Assembly (NCBI GenBank): GCA_019347575.1 | Contig: JAHWKY010000013.1 | Location: 62,001 to 126,000 of the forward strand | Direction of reading: 5' to 3' | Source of the DNA: Actinomycetota bacterium | GTDB lineage: Bacteria; Actinomycetota; Nitriliruptoria; Nitriliruptorales; Nitriliruptoraceae | DNA length: 64,000 nt | In this document: positions 23,921 to 32,078 of the stretch, piece by piece | Layout of the letters: every line of letters begins with the position of its first letter | How positions within the stretch are numbered: position 1 is the first letter of the stretch | Notes under the pieces: generated by a model | Database searches by the model: none | What the model saw: only the letters and a program-made list of their open reading frames with translations | What the model was told of the DNA's origin: nothing | Program-made: the position numbers and the translations under genes

Positions 23921-24481
23921 ATGCTAGATGCGACCAAAGTACGCGTCGGCGTGACCGGTGCGGTGTACGTCGCCCCAGAAGGAACGGCTCGGCCGACCGA
24001 CGCGACTGCGGCCCTGATCGCCGCGTTCGTGGACGTCGGCTACATCTCCGAGGACGGCGTCACCGAGAGCCAAGACGAGGACGTCGAGGACATCACTGCG
24101 TGGCAGAACGGCGCGAAGGTCCGCAAGGTCAAGACCAGCCACGACCTGATGTACAGCTTCACCATGATCGAGACGTCCGCGGTCACCCTGCGCGAGTACT
24201 ACGGCAACTTCGCCGCGGCCGACTCCGTCGCTGTCGGCAACCCCGTCGACGACACCGTAGAGATCGACGGTGTCGAGCTGCCCCACCGCGTCTGGGTCCT
24301 GTCCGTCCTCGACGGTGAGCACGTCCTACGGGTCGTCATCCCCGATGGTCAGGTCACCGAACGTGGCGACATCACCTACGTCAACGGCGAAGCGGTCGGG
24401 CGCGAGGTCACCATCTCGTGCTTCCCCGACGCCAACGGGAACAAGGCCTACATCTACATGGCCGAGGTCGCAGTCGTCTGA
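23921..24481 (+). CDS. Major tail (tube) protein
   Basis: A 186-residue protein with KVRVGVTGAVYVAPEGTARP, AFVDVGYISEDGVTES, TSHDLMYSFTMIET and a C-terminal ITYVNGEAVGREVTISCFP. This matches siphophage tail-tube proteins by pattern and position before the chaperone genes. Hexamer rings stack to form the tube. It has an AAGGAGAG ribosome site. Confidence 0.88.
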   Translation: MLDATKVRVGVTGAVYVAPEGTARPTDATAALIAAFVDVGYISEDGVTESQDEDVEDITAWQNGAKVRKVKTSHDLMYSFTMIETSAVTLREYYGNFAAADSVAVGNPVDDTVEIDGVELPHRVWVLSVLDGEHVLRVVIPDGQVTERGDITYVNGEAVGREVTISCFPDANGNKAYIYMAEVAVV

Positions 24482-24521
24482 TCCGACACGCCCGCTGAGG
24501 CGATGGTCGCAGGAGGTCAAC

Positions 24522-24728
24522 ATGCGAGAAGTCACTTTCAACGGTCCCCAGAACGCGCTCCGCATCTCGGGGTCGGGTCGGGTGCTGCGCCGCGGCGACC
24601 GCACCGAGGTCACCAACGACGAGGCAGACCTGCTCGCCGACTCCGGCCACGACGTCACCATCCACCGGACCAAGTCCGACACGGACGAGAACGGGTCGGG
24701 GACCGACGGCACGGGCGACGGCGAGTGA
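24522..24728 (+). CDS. Small hypothetical tail-region protein
   Basis: A 68-residue protein with a short beta start (REVTFNGPQNALRISGSGR) and an acidic, Gly/Thr-rich tail. A perfect AGGAGG precedes ATG 24522. It lies between the tail tube and chaperone genes. Function unknown. Confidence 0.6.
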   Translation: MREVTFNGPQNALRISGSGRVLRRGDRTEVTNDEADLLADSGHDVTIHRTKSDTDENGSGTDGTGDGE

Positions 24729-24821
24729 CAAGCGCCGGGGAGGCGGGACCGCGCTGGCCCGCCTCCCCGGTGACAACCCCACTCCAGCGCATCAGCGTCC
24801 AGCGCAACAGGAGCCAGCGCG

Positions 24822-25088
24822 ATGACAAACGAGCAGTTCCACCACCGCCTCGACGACGGCCGCGAAATCGTCCTGCCCCACATGCGCAACATCAAGGCCG
24901 GGCTCATCCGCAAGGTCCGCCGCCTCAGTGAAGCCGACCAGACGTTCACGATCCTCGAAGCCGTCGCCGACGACGATGTGCTGGCGATCATCGATGACCT
25001 CAAAGGCCACCAGCTCGAGGAGCTGATGGAGGCGTGGGAGAAGGCGTCGGTGTCGCTGGGGGAATCCTCGGCCTCTACGGGCTCGTAG
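24822..25088 (+). CDS. Tail assembly chaperone, short form (G-like)
   Basis: An 88-residue protein (FHHRLDDGREIVLPHMRNIK, then KVRRLSEADQTFTILEAVAD) immediately upstream of the tape measure region. Near its end is GGGGGAA at 25058-25064, where a -1 shift would carry ribosomes into the next frame. The short and fused products act together as chaperones of the tape measure protein in siphophages. Confidence 0.82.
   Translation: MTNEQFHHRLDDGREIVLPHMRNIKAGLIRKVRRLSEADQTFTILEAVADDDVLAIIDDLKGHQLEELMEAWEKASVSLGESSASTGS
25058..25064 (+). promoter_or_regulatory. Candidate -1 programmed frameshift site
   Basis: The heptamer GGGGGAA occurs in frame as the last base of CTG plus GGG and GAA codons of the short chaperone, 8 codons before its stop. 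A -1 shift leads directly into the open frame ending at 25576. This type of G-rich slip site is used by many actinophages for the G/GT pair. Confidence 0.72.
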
Positions 25089-25576
25089 AGCAGCACCGTG
25101 AGGCCATCGACTACGACCTGCTCACCCTCGGCCTCGACCTAGGCGATCTTGGCACTCCCCGTCTCGACTGGTCGCGGCTGAGAGCCGTGGTGGTGTACTC
25201 GCCGGCCACGTCTGCCCTGGCCAGCTCCATGCACGGCGACGCCGCTTCGTGGTCCGTCAGCGACCATCTCCTCGCTGCGGCTGTTGACGCGCTGAACGCG
25301 GGCAACTGGCAGCGTGGAGGAGGCAAGGGACGCCGGCCCAAGCCAGTGGCACGACCAGGTGAGAAGCCCAAGGATCAGCGGCGGTTCGGCACCGGGAAGA
25401 TGTCGCTGAGTCAGGCACAGGCGTTCTTCGCCCGGATCAACCGTCCCGAGCCCGTGCGCGCTGCCGAAGTAGAGGCGTCCTGTACCGCTGAGGGCTGTTC
25501 CCGGCCGGTCCACGCACGCGGGATGTGCTCCATGCACTACAAGCGCTGGTGGCGTCAGAGCCGCAGCTCACCGTGA
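25064..25576 (+). CDS. Tail assembly chaperone extension (T part, made by frameshift)
   Basis: The -1 frame continues for 170 residues after the slip site, giving a fused product of about 251 residues. It has AIDYDLLTLGLDLGDLG, SVSDHLLAAAVDALNAGNW, and a basic linker. The last 35 residues hold CTAEGCSRPVHARGMCSMH, an extra Cys/His knuckle not usual for this protein. No independent ribosome site is evident, supporting production only by frameshift. The fused form should bind the tape measure protein during tail assembly. Confidence 0.78.
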   Translation: MLGLYGLVEQHREAIDYDLLTLGLDLGDLGTPRLDWSRLRAVVVYSPATSALASSMHGDAASWSVSDHLLAAAVDALNAGNWQRGGGKGRRPKPVARPGEKPKDQRRFGTGKMSLSQAQAFFARINRPEPVRAAEVEASCTAEGCSRPVHARGMCSMHYKRWWRQSRSSP

Positions 25577-25659
25577 GCGCTGTCCTGCCCTCGGTCGTCG
25601 CCCTCCGAGGACCTCATCCCGTTCCCCGGCACGGCGAGTGCGCGACACGGAGGTAGGCG

Positions 25660-27996
25660 ATGGCTGCTGTCGAGCTCGCCACGGCCTACGTCCAGCTCTT
25701 GCCCTCGACGAGAGGGATCAAGAAGCAGCTCGACCGGGAGCTGTCGGGACCGGCCGCCGAGGCGGGTCAGAGGGCCGGCGAGAGAGCCGGTGGGCGTTTC
25801 TCGGGGGCGTTCACCGGGATCGTATCGACGGCGTTGAAGGTGGGCGGGGTCGCGGCCGCGGCCGCGTTCGGGGCATCGCTGGTCAAGGGCTTCGGCCGTC
25901 TGAAGGCGATCGACGACGCCCGGTTCAAGCTCGCCGGTCTCGGCCACGACGCTGCCGTGGTCGACGCGATGATGACGGACGCGCTCGCGTCGGTGAAGGG
26001 GACCGCGTTCGGGCTGGGCGAGGCCGCCTCGATCGCCGCCTCCACCGTCGCGGCCGGCATCAAGCCTGGGAAGGAGCTGCAGCGGACCCTGTCGCTGACG
26101 GCGGATGCCGCGTCGATCGCGGGGATCTCGCTGGGCGAGATGGGCTCGATCTTCAACAAGGTCGCGGCCGGCAACCGCGCCACGATGGAGGAGATCAACC
26201 AGCTCGCCGACCGTGGCGTCCCGATCATCCAGTGGCTCGCGGATGAGTTCGGGGTGACGGCGCTGGCCGTCCGTGACATGGTCTCCGACGGCGAGGTCGA
26301 CTTCGCCACGTTCCAGAACGCCATCGAGAAGAACATCGGCGGTGCCGCCCTCAAGGCGGGCGAGTCGTTCACGGGTTCGTTGGCGAACATGGGTGCGGGG
26401 CTGGGCCGGTTCGGCGCGATCATCCTCGGCCCCGCGTTCGAGGCTGCCAAGGGCTGGTTCGCCGGCATCACCGACGGACTCGACCTCCTCGCCGCCAGAA
26501 TCGCCCCGTTCGTGCCTGTCATCGCCGACAAGCTCGCTGGCGCGTTCGCTGTCGTGACCGGCTGGCTCGGCCAGTTCGGGGGCTGGTGGAGCGAGCACGG
26601 CGACGCCGTCATCGGCATGGTCATCACGCTCGGAGGCGCGGTCGGTGACGTCCTCGTCGGCGCGTTCGACGCGGTCGTGGGGATATGGAACAGCGTCGTC
26701 AAGCCCGCCTTCGACGCCGTCATGCGCAGCCTCACCTCGACCGACGGGCTACTCCGCAGAGGTCTGCTCGTAGGGTTCGGTCTGCTCGTCACGGCACTCT
26801 CCGGGGTCGGCGGTGCGCTGTCGGCTGCGGGCCGCTGGATGACGGCGAACAAGGGCGTCATGCAGGGCATCGCGACGTTCCTCGCGGTCGTGTTCGTCCC
26901 CCACTGGATCAAGCTGGGCATTCAGGCCGTGGTGGCGTCGCTGCAGGTCGCGGCGGCGTGGGTGGCGTCCGCGGCGGGTGGGGTAGCTGCGGCTGCGGCG
27001 ACGTCGCTGAACATCGGCAAGATGATCGCCCGCTGGGCATGGGCCGGCGTCAAGTCGCTGCTCCACGCCGCCAAGGTCGCCGCGGCGTGGGTCGTCGCGA
27101 TGGGTCCGGTCGGATGGGTCATCGCCACCGTCGTTGGCCTGGTCGCGTTGATCGTCGCGAACTGGGACAAGGTCGTCGCGTTCACCCGCAAGGCGTGGAC
27201 CTGGGTGACCGACAAGCTCCGCTCGGCGTGGCGGATCGCGGTGGACGTCGTCAAGGTCGGCATGCGAGTCGTCCTGGCGTCGATGACGGGCGGCATGTCC
27301 GAGGTCGTGCTGTGGGTCGTGCGCAACTGGGACCGGGTCACGGCCGCGTTCCGGGGCGCCCGCGACCGTCTCGTATCGATCGTGACCGGCATCCGTGACC
27401 GGGTCGTGGGGTTCTTCGTGTCGCTGCGGGATCGGCTCGTGGCGATCGCCACGGCGATACGTGACCGGGTCGTGGGGTTCTTCACCCGCCTCAAGGAACT
27501 CGCCGTCGCCAAGGTCACGGACCTGGTGACGGGTGTGCGCACCCAGTTCGACCGGGTCGTCGAGTTCATCAAGGGGATGCCCGGCCGCATCGCGAGGGTC
27601 GCGTCGGGGATGTGGGACGGCATCAAGGACGCGTTCCGGGCCGCGATCAACTGGATCATCAGGGCGTGGAACCGGCTCGAGTTCCGCATCCCCGGGTTCG
27701 ACCCTCCCGGGCCCGGACCGAAGTTCAGCGGGTTCACCCTCGGCGTTCCCGACATCCCGCTGCTCGACAAGGGTGGCGTGGCCATGTCACCGACCCTGGC
27801 GATGATCGCTGAGCGCCGTCCCGAAGCGGTCATTCCGCTCGACAAGGCCTTCCCGGTCGCCGCACCACCACAGGTCCCGTCGACACTCGTGGTGGTCGAT
27901 GCGGACGGGACGCTGATCGGTCGGATGCGGGTCGAAGCCGACCGGCAGCTCGACACCCACGACCGTCGCCACGCGCTTGAGTTGCGGGCCTCCTGA
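25660..27996 (+). CDS. Tape measure protein
   Basis: A 778-residue protein starting with VELATAYVQLLPSTRGIKKQ, the typical tape-measure opening. The middle has several hydrophobic segments, including GLLVGFGLLVTALSGVGGAL and GPVGWVIATVVGLVALIVAN. A stretch of residues about 565-640 repeats the pattern IRDRVVGFF. The end is polar with FRIPGFDPPGPGPKFSGF. Its length would set a tail of roughly 115 nm by the usual 0.15 nm per residue, an estimate only. No lytic transglycosylase motif was seen. Confidence 0.92.
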   Translation: MAAVELATAYVQLLPSTRGIKKQLDRELSGPAAEAGQRAGERAGGRFSGAFTGIVSTALKVGGVAAAAAFGASLVKGFGRLKAIDDARFKLAGLGHDAAVVDAMMTDALASVKGTAFGLGEAASIAASTVAAGIKPGKELQRTLSLTADAASIAGISLGEMGSIFNKVAAGNRATMEEINQLADRGVPIIQWLADEFGVTALAVRDMVSDGEVDFATFQNAIEKNIGGAALKAGESFTGSLANMGAGLGRFGAIILGPAFEAAKGWFAGITDGLDLLAARIAPFVPVIADKLAGAFAVVTGWLGQFGGWWSEHGDAVIGMVITLGGAVGDVLVGAFDAVVGIWNSVVKPAFDAVMRSLTSTDGLLRRGLLVGFGLLVTALSGVGGALSAAGRWMTANKGVMQGIATFLAVVFVPHWIKLGIQAVVASLQVAAAWVASAAGGVAAAAATSLNIGKMIARWAWAGVKSLLHAAKVAAAWVVAMGPVGWVIATVVGLVALIVANWDKVVAFTRKAWTWVTDKLRSAWRIAVDVVKVGMRVVLASMTGGMSEVVLWVVRNWDRVTAAFRGARDRLVSIVTGIRDRVVGFFVSLRDRLVAIATAIRDRVVGFFTRLKELAVAKVTDLVTGVRTQFDRVVEFIKGMPGRIARVASGMWDGIKDAFRAAINWIIRAWNRLEFRIPGFDPPGPGPKFSGFTLGVPDIPLLDKGGVAMSPTLAMIAERRPEAVIPLDKAFPVAAPPQVPSTLVVVDADGTLIGRMRVEADRQLDTHDRRHALELRAS

Positions 27997-29576
27997 TGCC
28001 TACTGCCGACGTCACCCTCCGCCCCAACTCGACCGTCTCGCTCGGATCTACCTGGTCCGTGCAGGGCACCACGGCACACGCCGCGGCCAGCGACGACAAC
28101 AACGCGACCTACCTCCAGACCTCCGCGCCGCACTCGACTAGCAAGGCCGTCGTCGGCGTCGCTGACGTCGCCTCGCCGGCCGGGTCGAAGATCGAGGCAG
28201 TCAGGGTCCGCGGGATCGTCGGGGTCGCTGGCGGAACACCCGGTACAACCACGAAGTTCTCCTTGGGCCTCCTGGGACCGATCGTGGGCGGGGCGGTCAC
28301 CTACGACGTAGGCCAGAGCTTCACGCATGACGCTGACGGGCCGATGGTCAGCTGGACGTCGCAGTGGTGGACGAGCAATCCGCAGGCCGAGTTCACCGAC
28401 GCAAGTCTCGATGGTGCGCAGGTGACGGTGCTGCACTTCACCGGTTCCGGCGCACCGTCGCTGCGGGTCGCTGAGCTTTACGTCGATGTGGATTGGAACG
28501 AGCGCCCGACCGTCGCGTTGACCGGCCCGGCGACACCGGTCACTGACACGTCCCGCCCTCTCGTCACCTGGACCTACGCCGACCCCGAAGGCGACGCACA
28601 GTCCGGCTTCGAGGTCCGGATCTACCTCGAAGCGGACATGCCCGGCACGGGATGGCCTGCCGACCCCGACGACGGCACGATCACCGCGGACCCGGTCTAC
28701 ACCTCCGGGGACGTGTCGTCGTCGAATCCCCAACATCAGGTCGACACGCTCGACAACGACACCGCCTACCGCGTGTACGTGCGGGCCCGTCAGGTCTGGT
28801 CCGGCGACGGAACCCACTGGTCGGGCTGGGTCCACGCCACCTTCACTCTCGACCTCGCCGCCCCACCGCCCCCGACGCTGACGGTCACACCCGATCCCGA
28901 CACCGCCAACGTCGTCCTCGACGTGTCGAGCGCAGCCCCGGTCGTAGGCGAGATCGAGCCGGAGTGGTACCAGGTCCAGGCTGACTGGGGCGACGGGACG
29001 TGGGTGGAGGTGCGTGGCGCCACTATCGATGGGCGTGAACTCGAACCGGACATGTCTCGTGACGCGACCGTGGTTGACCGCGAGACACCCTTCAACACGG
29101 TGGTGTCCTATCGGGCCCGCGGCGTTGCGGACGTGACTGGTGAGATCGTCGCCGGGCCTTGGTCGACGACGAAGATCGCGACGCTCGCGAACGAGCTGCG
29201 GTGGCTCACCGACCCGCTCGACCCTTCTGTGGGCGGGTCGGTGTGGGCCGACCGGGTGGAGCGCGGGTTCGTGCCGGGCCGGCAGCACGTCCACATCCCT
29301 GCCGCCGGCGGTGACGTGACAGTCGTCCTGGCGGTCGTCGAGTCAGAACCGGTCGTGCAGCGGATCGTCGTCGAGGGCCTGACGTTCGACGACGACAGCT
29401 ACGCCACGATGGAGACGCTGCTGCGCTCCAGAAGGACGCTGCTGTACCGCGACCGTCGCCTGCGTGCGTACGTCCGGTGGGAAGCGGGCCGTGACCTGGC
29501 TCCGCGGTTCCACGATGCGGCCCGTATCGACGGGTGGCGCGGGGCGCTCGTCGAGGTCGCCAGGCCGTCCCCGTGA
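27996..29576 (+). CDS. Minor tail protein with Ig/FN3-like domains
   Basis: A 526-residue protein after the tape measure. It consists of beta domains in series: an N-terminal jelly-roll-like part (residues 1-170), two fibronectin-III-like repeats (WTYADPEGDAQSGFEVRIYL, YRVYVRARQVW), and a C-terminal part (residues about 440-526) with LLYRDRRLRAYVRW that resembles distal-tail proteins. It probably forms the tail tip and contacts the host surface. The ATG overlaps the tape measure stop. The exact Dit equivalence is an inference. Confidence 0.75.
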   Translation: MPTADVTLRPNSTVSLGSTWSVQGTTAHAAASDDNNATYLQTSAPHSTSKAVVGVADVASPAGSKIEAVRVRGIVGVAGGTPGTTTKFSLGLLGPIVGGAVTYDVGQSFTHDADGPMVSWTSQWWTSNPQAEFTDASLDGAQVTVLHFTGSGAPSLRVAELYVDVDWNERPTVALTGPATPVTDTSRPLVTWTYADPEGDAQSGFEVRIYLEADMPGTGWPADPDDGTITADPVYTSGDVSSSNPQHQVDTLDNDTAYRVYVRARQVWSGDGTHWSGWVHATFTLDLAAPPPPTLTVTPDPDTANVVLDVSSAAPVVGEIEPEWYQVQADWGDGTWVEVRGATIDGRELEPDMSRDATVVDRETPFNTVVSYRARGVADVTGEIVAGPWSTTKIATLANELRWLTDPLDPSVGGSVWADRVERGFVPGRQHVHIPAAGGDVTVVLAVVESEPVVQRIVVEGLTFDDDSYATMETLLRSRRTLLYRDRRLRAYVRWEAGRDLAPRFHDAARIDGWRGALVEVARPSP

Positions 29577-30640
29577 GCAGCCTGGATGTTCTGACCCGTG
29601 AGGGGGCGCTCGTCACGTCCCGCGCCGAGGTGGGCCCTCCCGGTGGACCGTACGTCGGGGTGGCTGTGGTGGACGGGCAGGTGATCTACGACGTGTCTCG
29701 CCGCGTCATCCGTACCTGCCAGGTCACGCTGCAGACGGACTCGGCGGGCCTGCTGGCCCCCACCGGGACGCTGCTGCGCCTGTACCGCGGCGCCGTCGAC
29801 CCGCGCACCGGCACCGAGTTCGAGGAACCCGTCGGGGTGTACGCGTTCGAGGAAGACAACGTCACCCGCCGCTCCGGGGTAGTCGAGATCGCCGGGTTTG
29901 ACTTCACCCAGCTCGTCTCCGATGCCCGGTGGGAAGAGCCCTACGAGGTCGCGGCGGGGCAGCCGATCGACGAGGCGCTCGCGGCGGCGCTGCTGACCCG
30001 CATCCCGTGGCTCACCGCCGCCGACCTCATCTTCACCCCCACGTCGCAGACGACCACGGCCGTGGTGTGGGGTGAAGAGCGCGAGAACGACCCGTGGGAC
30101 GACCTGGACAAGATGGCCAAGTCGGCCGGGATGTGGCTGTACTGGGACCGTGCAGGCCGTGCTCGTCTCGACCCGGTACCGGATCCTGACACCGACCCGG
30201 TGGTGTGGACCTACCAGCCCGGCGAAGCCACCTACGTCGATGCGAACCGTCGCAGGTTCGGCCGGGTACACAACGTCGTCGTGGCGACCGGTGAGCCTGC
30301 AGACGACAGTCCTCCGGTGAGGGCGACGGCGGAGGACGACGACCCGAACTCGGCGAGCTACGTGGGCAAATACCGCCGCCCCTACTTCCTCACGTCACCT
30401 TTCATGACCACCGATGCTCACGTGCAGGGTGCGGCTGATGCACAGCTCCGCCGCCTGATCGGTCTCGCCGATGAGGTCGCGATGATCGCGATTCCCGACC
30501 CGCGCCGCGACGTCGCCCAGGTCGTCGCCGTTGCCGACCCCGACCTGGGCGGTGTGGACGGCCGGTTCGTCCTGGACGCCGTCGCTCTACCGCTCCGTCC
30601 TGGCGAGATGGCGCTAGTGACGCGCAGGCGCAGACTGTGA
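29573..30640 (+). CDS. Tail tip/hub protein (DUF5047-like)
   Basis: A 355-residue protein. RAEVGPPGGPYVGVAVVDGQ, VIRTCQVTLQTDSAGL and RLYRGAVDPRTGTEFEEPVG fit the DUF5047/baseplate-hub-like proteins of actinobacterial siphophages. Further landmarks are FEEDNVTRRSGVVEIAGFD and EVAAGQPIDEALAAALL. It likely sits at the tail tip around the tape measure. GTG 29573 overlaps the preceding stop, and the stop overlaps the next GTG. Confidence 0.77.
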   Translation: MSSLDVLTREGALVTSRAEVGPPGGPYVGVAVVDGQVIYDVSRRVIRTCQVTLQTDSAGLLAPTGTLLRLYRGAVDPRTGTEFEEPVGVYAFEEDNVTRRSGVVEIAGFDFTQLVSDARWEEPYEVAAGQPIDEALAAALLTRIPWLTAADLIFTPTSQTTTAVVWGEERENDPWDDLDKMAKSAGMWLYWDRAGRARLDPVPDPDTDPVVWTYQPGEATYVDANRRRFGRVHNVVVATGEPADDSPPVRATAEDDDPNSASYVGKYRRPYFLTSPFMTTDAHVQGAADAQLRRLIGLADEVAMIAIPDPRRDVAQVVAVADPDLGGVDGRFVLDAVALPLRPGEMALVTRRRRL

Positions 30641-31221
30641 CCGCCGACAGGTTGCCGCTGGGGCTGCGTGATCTCCGCCAGGCCGAGACCAGCGGCGACG
30701 ACGGAACCACCCTCACCCACCCGACCCTGAGCAAGGGGGTCGTCACCGCCGTCGACCCGCTGTTCGTGGACGGGCTGCCCGCATCGAACATCACTGGTGG
30801 GGTGCTCGCCGTCGACGACACGGTGTGGAAGCTGGTCGACCAGGGACGGCGGTTCATCTTCGGCATCGCGACAGTCCCGACGCCTTGGACCGCCCTGCCG
30901 TTCAACGCTGGATGGAGCGATCGCGGGAGCGGATGGGCTCCCGGCATGTACCGCAGAGTCGGCGACATCGTGCACTTGCGCGGCACCGTCACCAAGTCCA
31001 CCGTCCCGGCCGCAGGCGACATCATCGCGACCCTCCCGGCAGGGTTCCGCGCGCCCGATGATCTCGCATTCCTGTTCAACACCGAGACGATCACGCTCGG
31101 CCGTCTGGTCATCCGACCCACCGGCGCGATCGAGTGGCGAGCCGGGACGGCCTCGGGCGGCAGCGCCGACTTCGTCCACCTCAACAGCATCTTCTGGTCC
31201 GTCACAGCCGCACCCGCCTGA
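30637..31221 (+). CDS. Tail fibre-like protein with C-terminal beta domain
   Basis: A 194-residue protein. The first 70 residues form an attachment part (RLPLGLRDLRQAETSGDDG). The C-terminal 120 residues have WTALPFNAGWSDRGSGWAPG and VGDIVHLRGTVTKSTVPA, a beta-sandwich pattern seen at the tips of phage fibres. A role in receptor binding is likely but unproven. GTG start overlaps the hub gene. Confidence 0.68.
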   Translation: MTADRLPLGLRDLRQAETSGDDGTTLTHPTLSKGVVTAVDPLFVDGLPASNITGGVLAVDDTVWKLVDQGRRFIFGIATVPTPWTALPFNAGWSDRGSGWAPGMYRRVGDIVHLRGTVTKSTVPAAGDIIATLPAGFRAPDDLAFLFNTETITLGRLVIRPTGAIEWRAGTASGGSADFVHLNSIFWSVTAAPA

Positions 31222-31433
31222 CCCATCGACGTGATCCAACACGGGAGCCTGAACGATGGTCGCGTTCGTGGCGGTCGGTACTGGCGCGTTCACCGTCGAG
31301 TCGTCGGTCACGAACTGATCGTGGCTGCGCATCGAGGACGTCCGGGGCCGCCTAGGACCACCACCGCGAGCATCGATCAGGAAGGTCCGTCGTGGCTTGG
31401 ACGGTTCCTCCACCTTGAGCACAGGAGCCTGAC
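31222..31433 (+). other. Gap in the tail-fibre region, possible gene remnant
   Basis: A 212-nt stretch between fibre genes. A frame starts at ATG 31256 after a GGGAGC site (AFVAVGTGAFTVESSVTN) and is cut at once by a TGA at 31316, then continues open to about 31,430. A second fragment near 31,392 reads MAWTVPPP before a stop; that start resembles many phage tail genes. These could be remnants of a decayed tail gene, or very short real peptides. The longer frame 31231-31725 overlaps real genes and was not called. Confidence 0.35.
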
Positions 31434-31697
31434 ATGCCGCAGTTCGACGTCGGAACCACTGCGATCCAGATCGTCACGGGCGCATACAAACGCCCCACGG
31501 TCCGCAACCTCGGACCCGGCAACGTCGGCCTTGGCTACACCAACCAGATCACCGTCGCCACGGCCGGGATCTACCTCAAGCCGGGCGAAGCGTACGAGTG
31601 GCCTACCGATCTCGGCTGGCCCGACGTCGGCGAATCATCAGTGTGGGCGATCGCGTCTGCGGCCGACACCGACGTCCGGGTCGAACAAGTCGGGTGA
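31434..31697 (+). CDS. Small tail-associated protein
   Basis: An 87-residue, beta-rich protein (MPQFDVGTTAIQIVTGAYKR, AGIYLKPGEAYEWPTDLG) preceded by CAGGAGCC. The pattern of small sandwich proteins with a Pro-Gly turn is common among accessory tail proteins. No family assigned. Confidence 0.55.
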   Translation: MPQFDVGTTAIQIVTGAYKRPTVRNLGPGNVGLGYTNQITVATAGIYLKPGEAYEWPTDLGWPDVGESSVWAIASAADTDVRVEQVG

Positions 31698-31726
31698 GTC
31701 CCTGACACAGCGACTGGTGGTCTGAG

Positions 31727-32008
31727 ATGCCGTACACGACAGCGTCGAGCATGGACGTTCGAGCCGTCCGTGTAGCGACGGGTTCGATCGGCGCTACGGG
31801 CGAGGCCGACATCACGGTCACGTTCCCGACCGCGTTCCCCGACACGAACTACACGGCGACCGCGATCGTGGAGATCGACGACCCGGGCGAGTCGTTGCGT
31901 GTCCGTCGGATGCGGGTCAAGACAGCCGACTCGTGCGTGGTGAACGTCGTCAATAACGCGATCACGTCCAGAACCGGCACGTTGCACGTGATCGCGATTC
32001 ACGACTAG
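31727..32008 (+). CDS. Small tail protein with fibre-tip-like beta sandwich
   Basis: A 93-residue protein. TGEADITVTFPTAFPDTNYT is the signature segment of small beta sandwiches found at the C-terminal ends of tail fibres (H-type-lectin-like or gp53-like), here as a separate gene. A receptor or sugar contact role is an inference. It lies just upstream of the large fibre gene. Confidence 0.62.
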   Translation: MPYTTASSMDVRAVRVATGSIGATGEADITVTFPTAFPDTNYTATAIVEIDDPGESLRVRRMRVKTADSCVVNVVNNAITSRTGTLHVIAIHD

Positions 32009-32078
32009 GCGGCTGCTGACGCCCTGTCCACGCACTTAGGTAGGAGATCGTCGTGATCACCGATTATGGAGGCCCGTT

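Noticed and set aside
26922-29294. 790-codon reverse-strand frame opposite tape measure and tail genes
   Set aside because: Composition is rich in Arg, Thr and Ser with no recognisable domain, while the forward strand encodes clear tail proteins.
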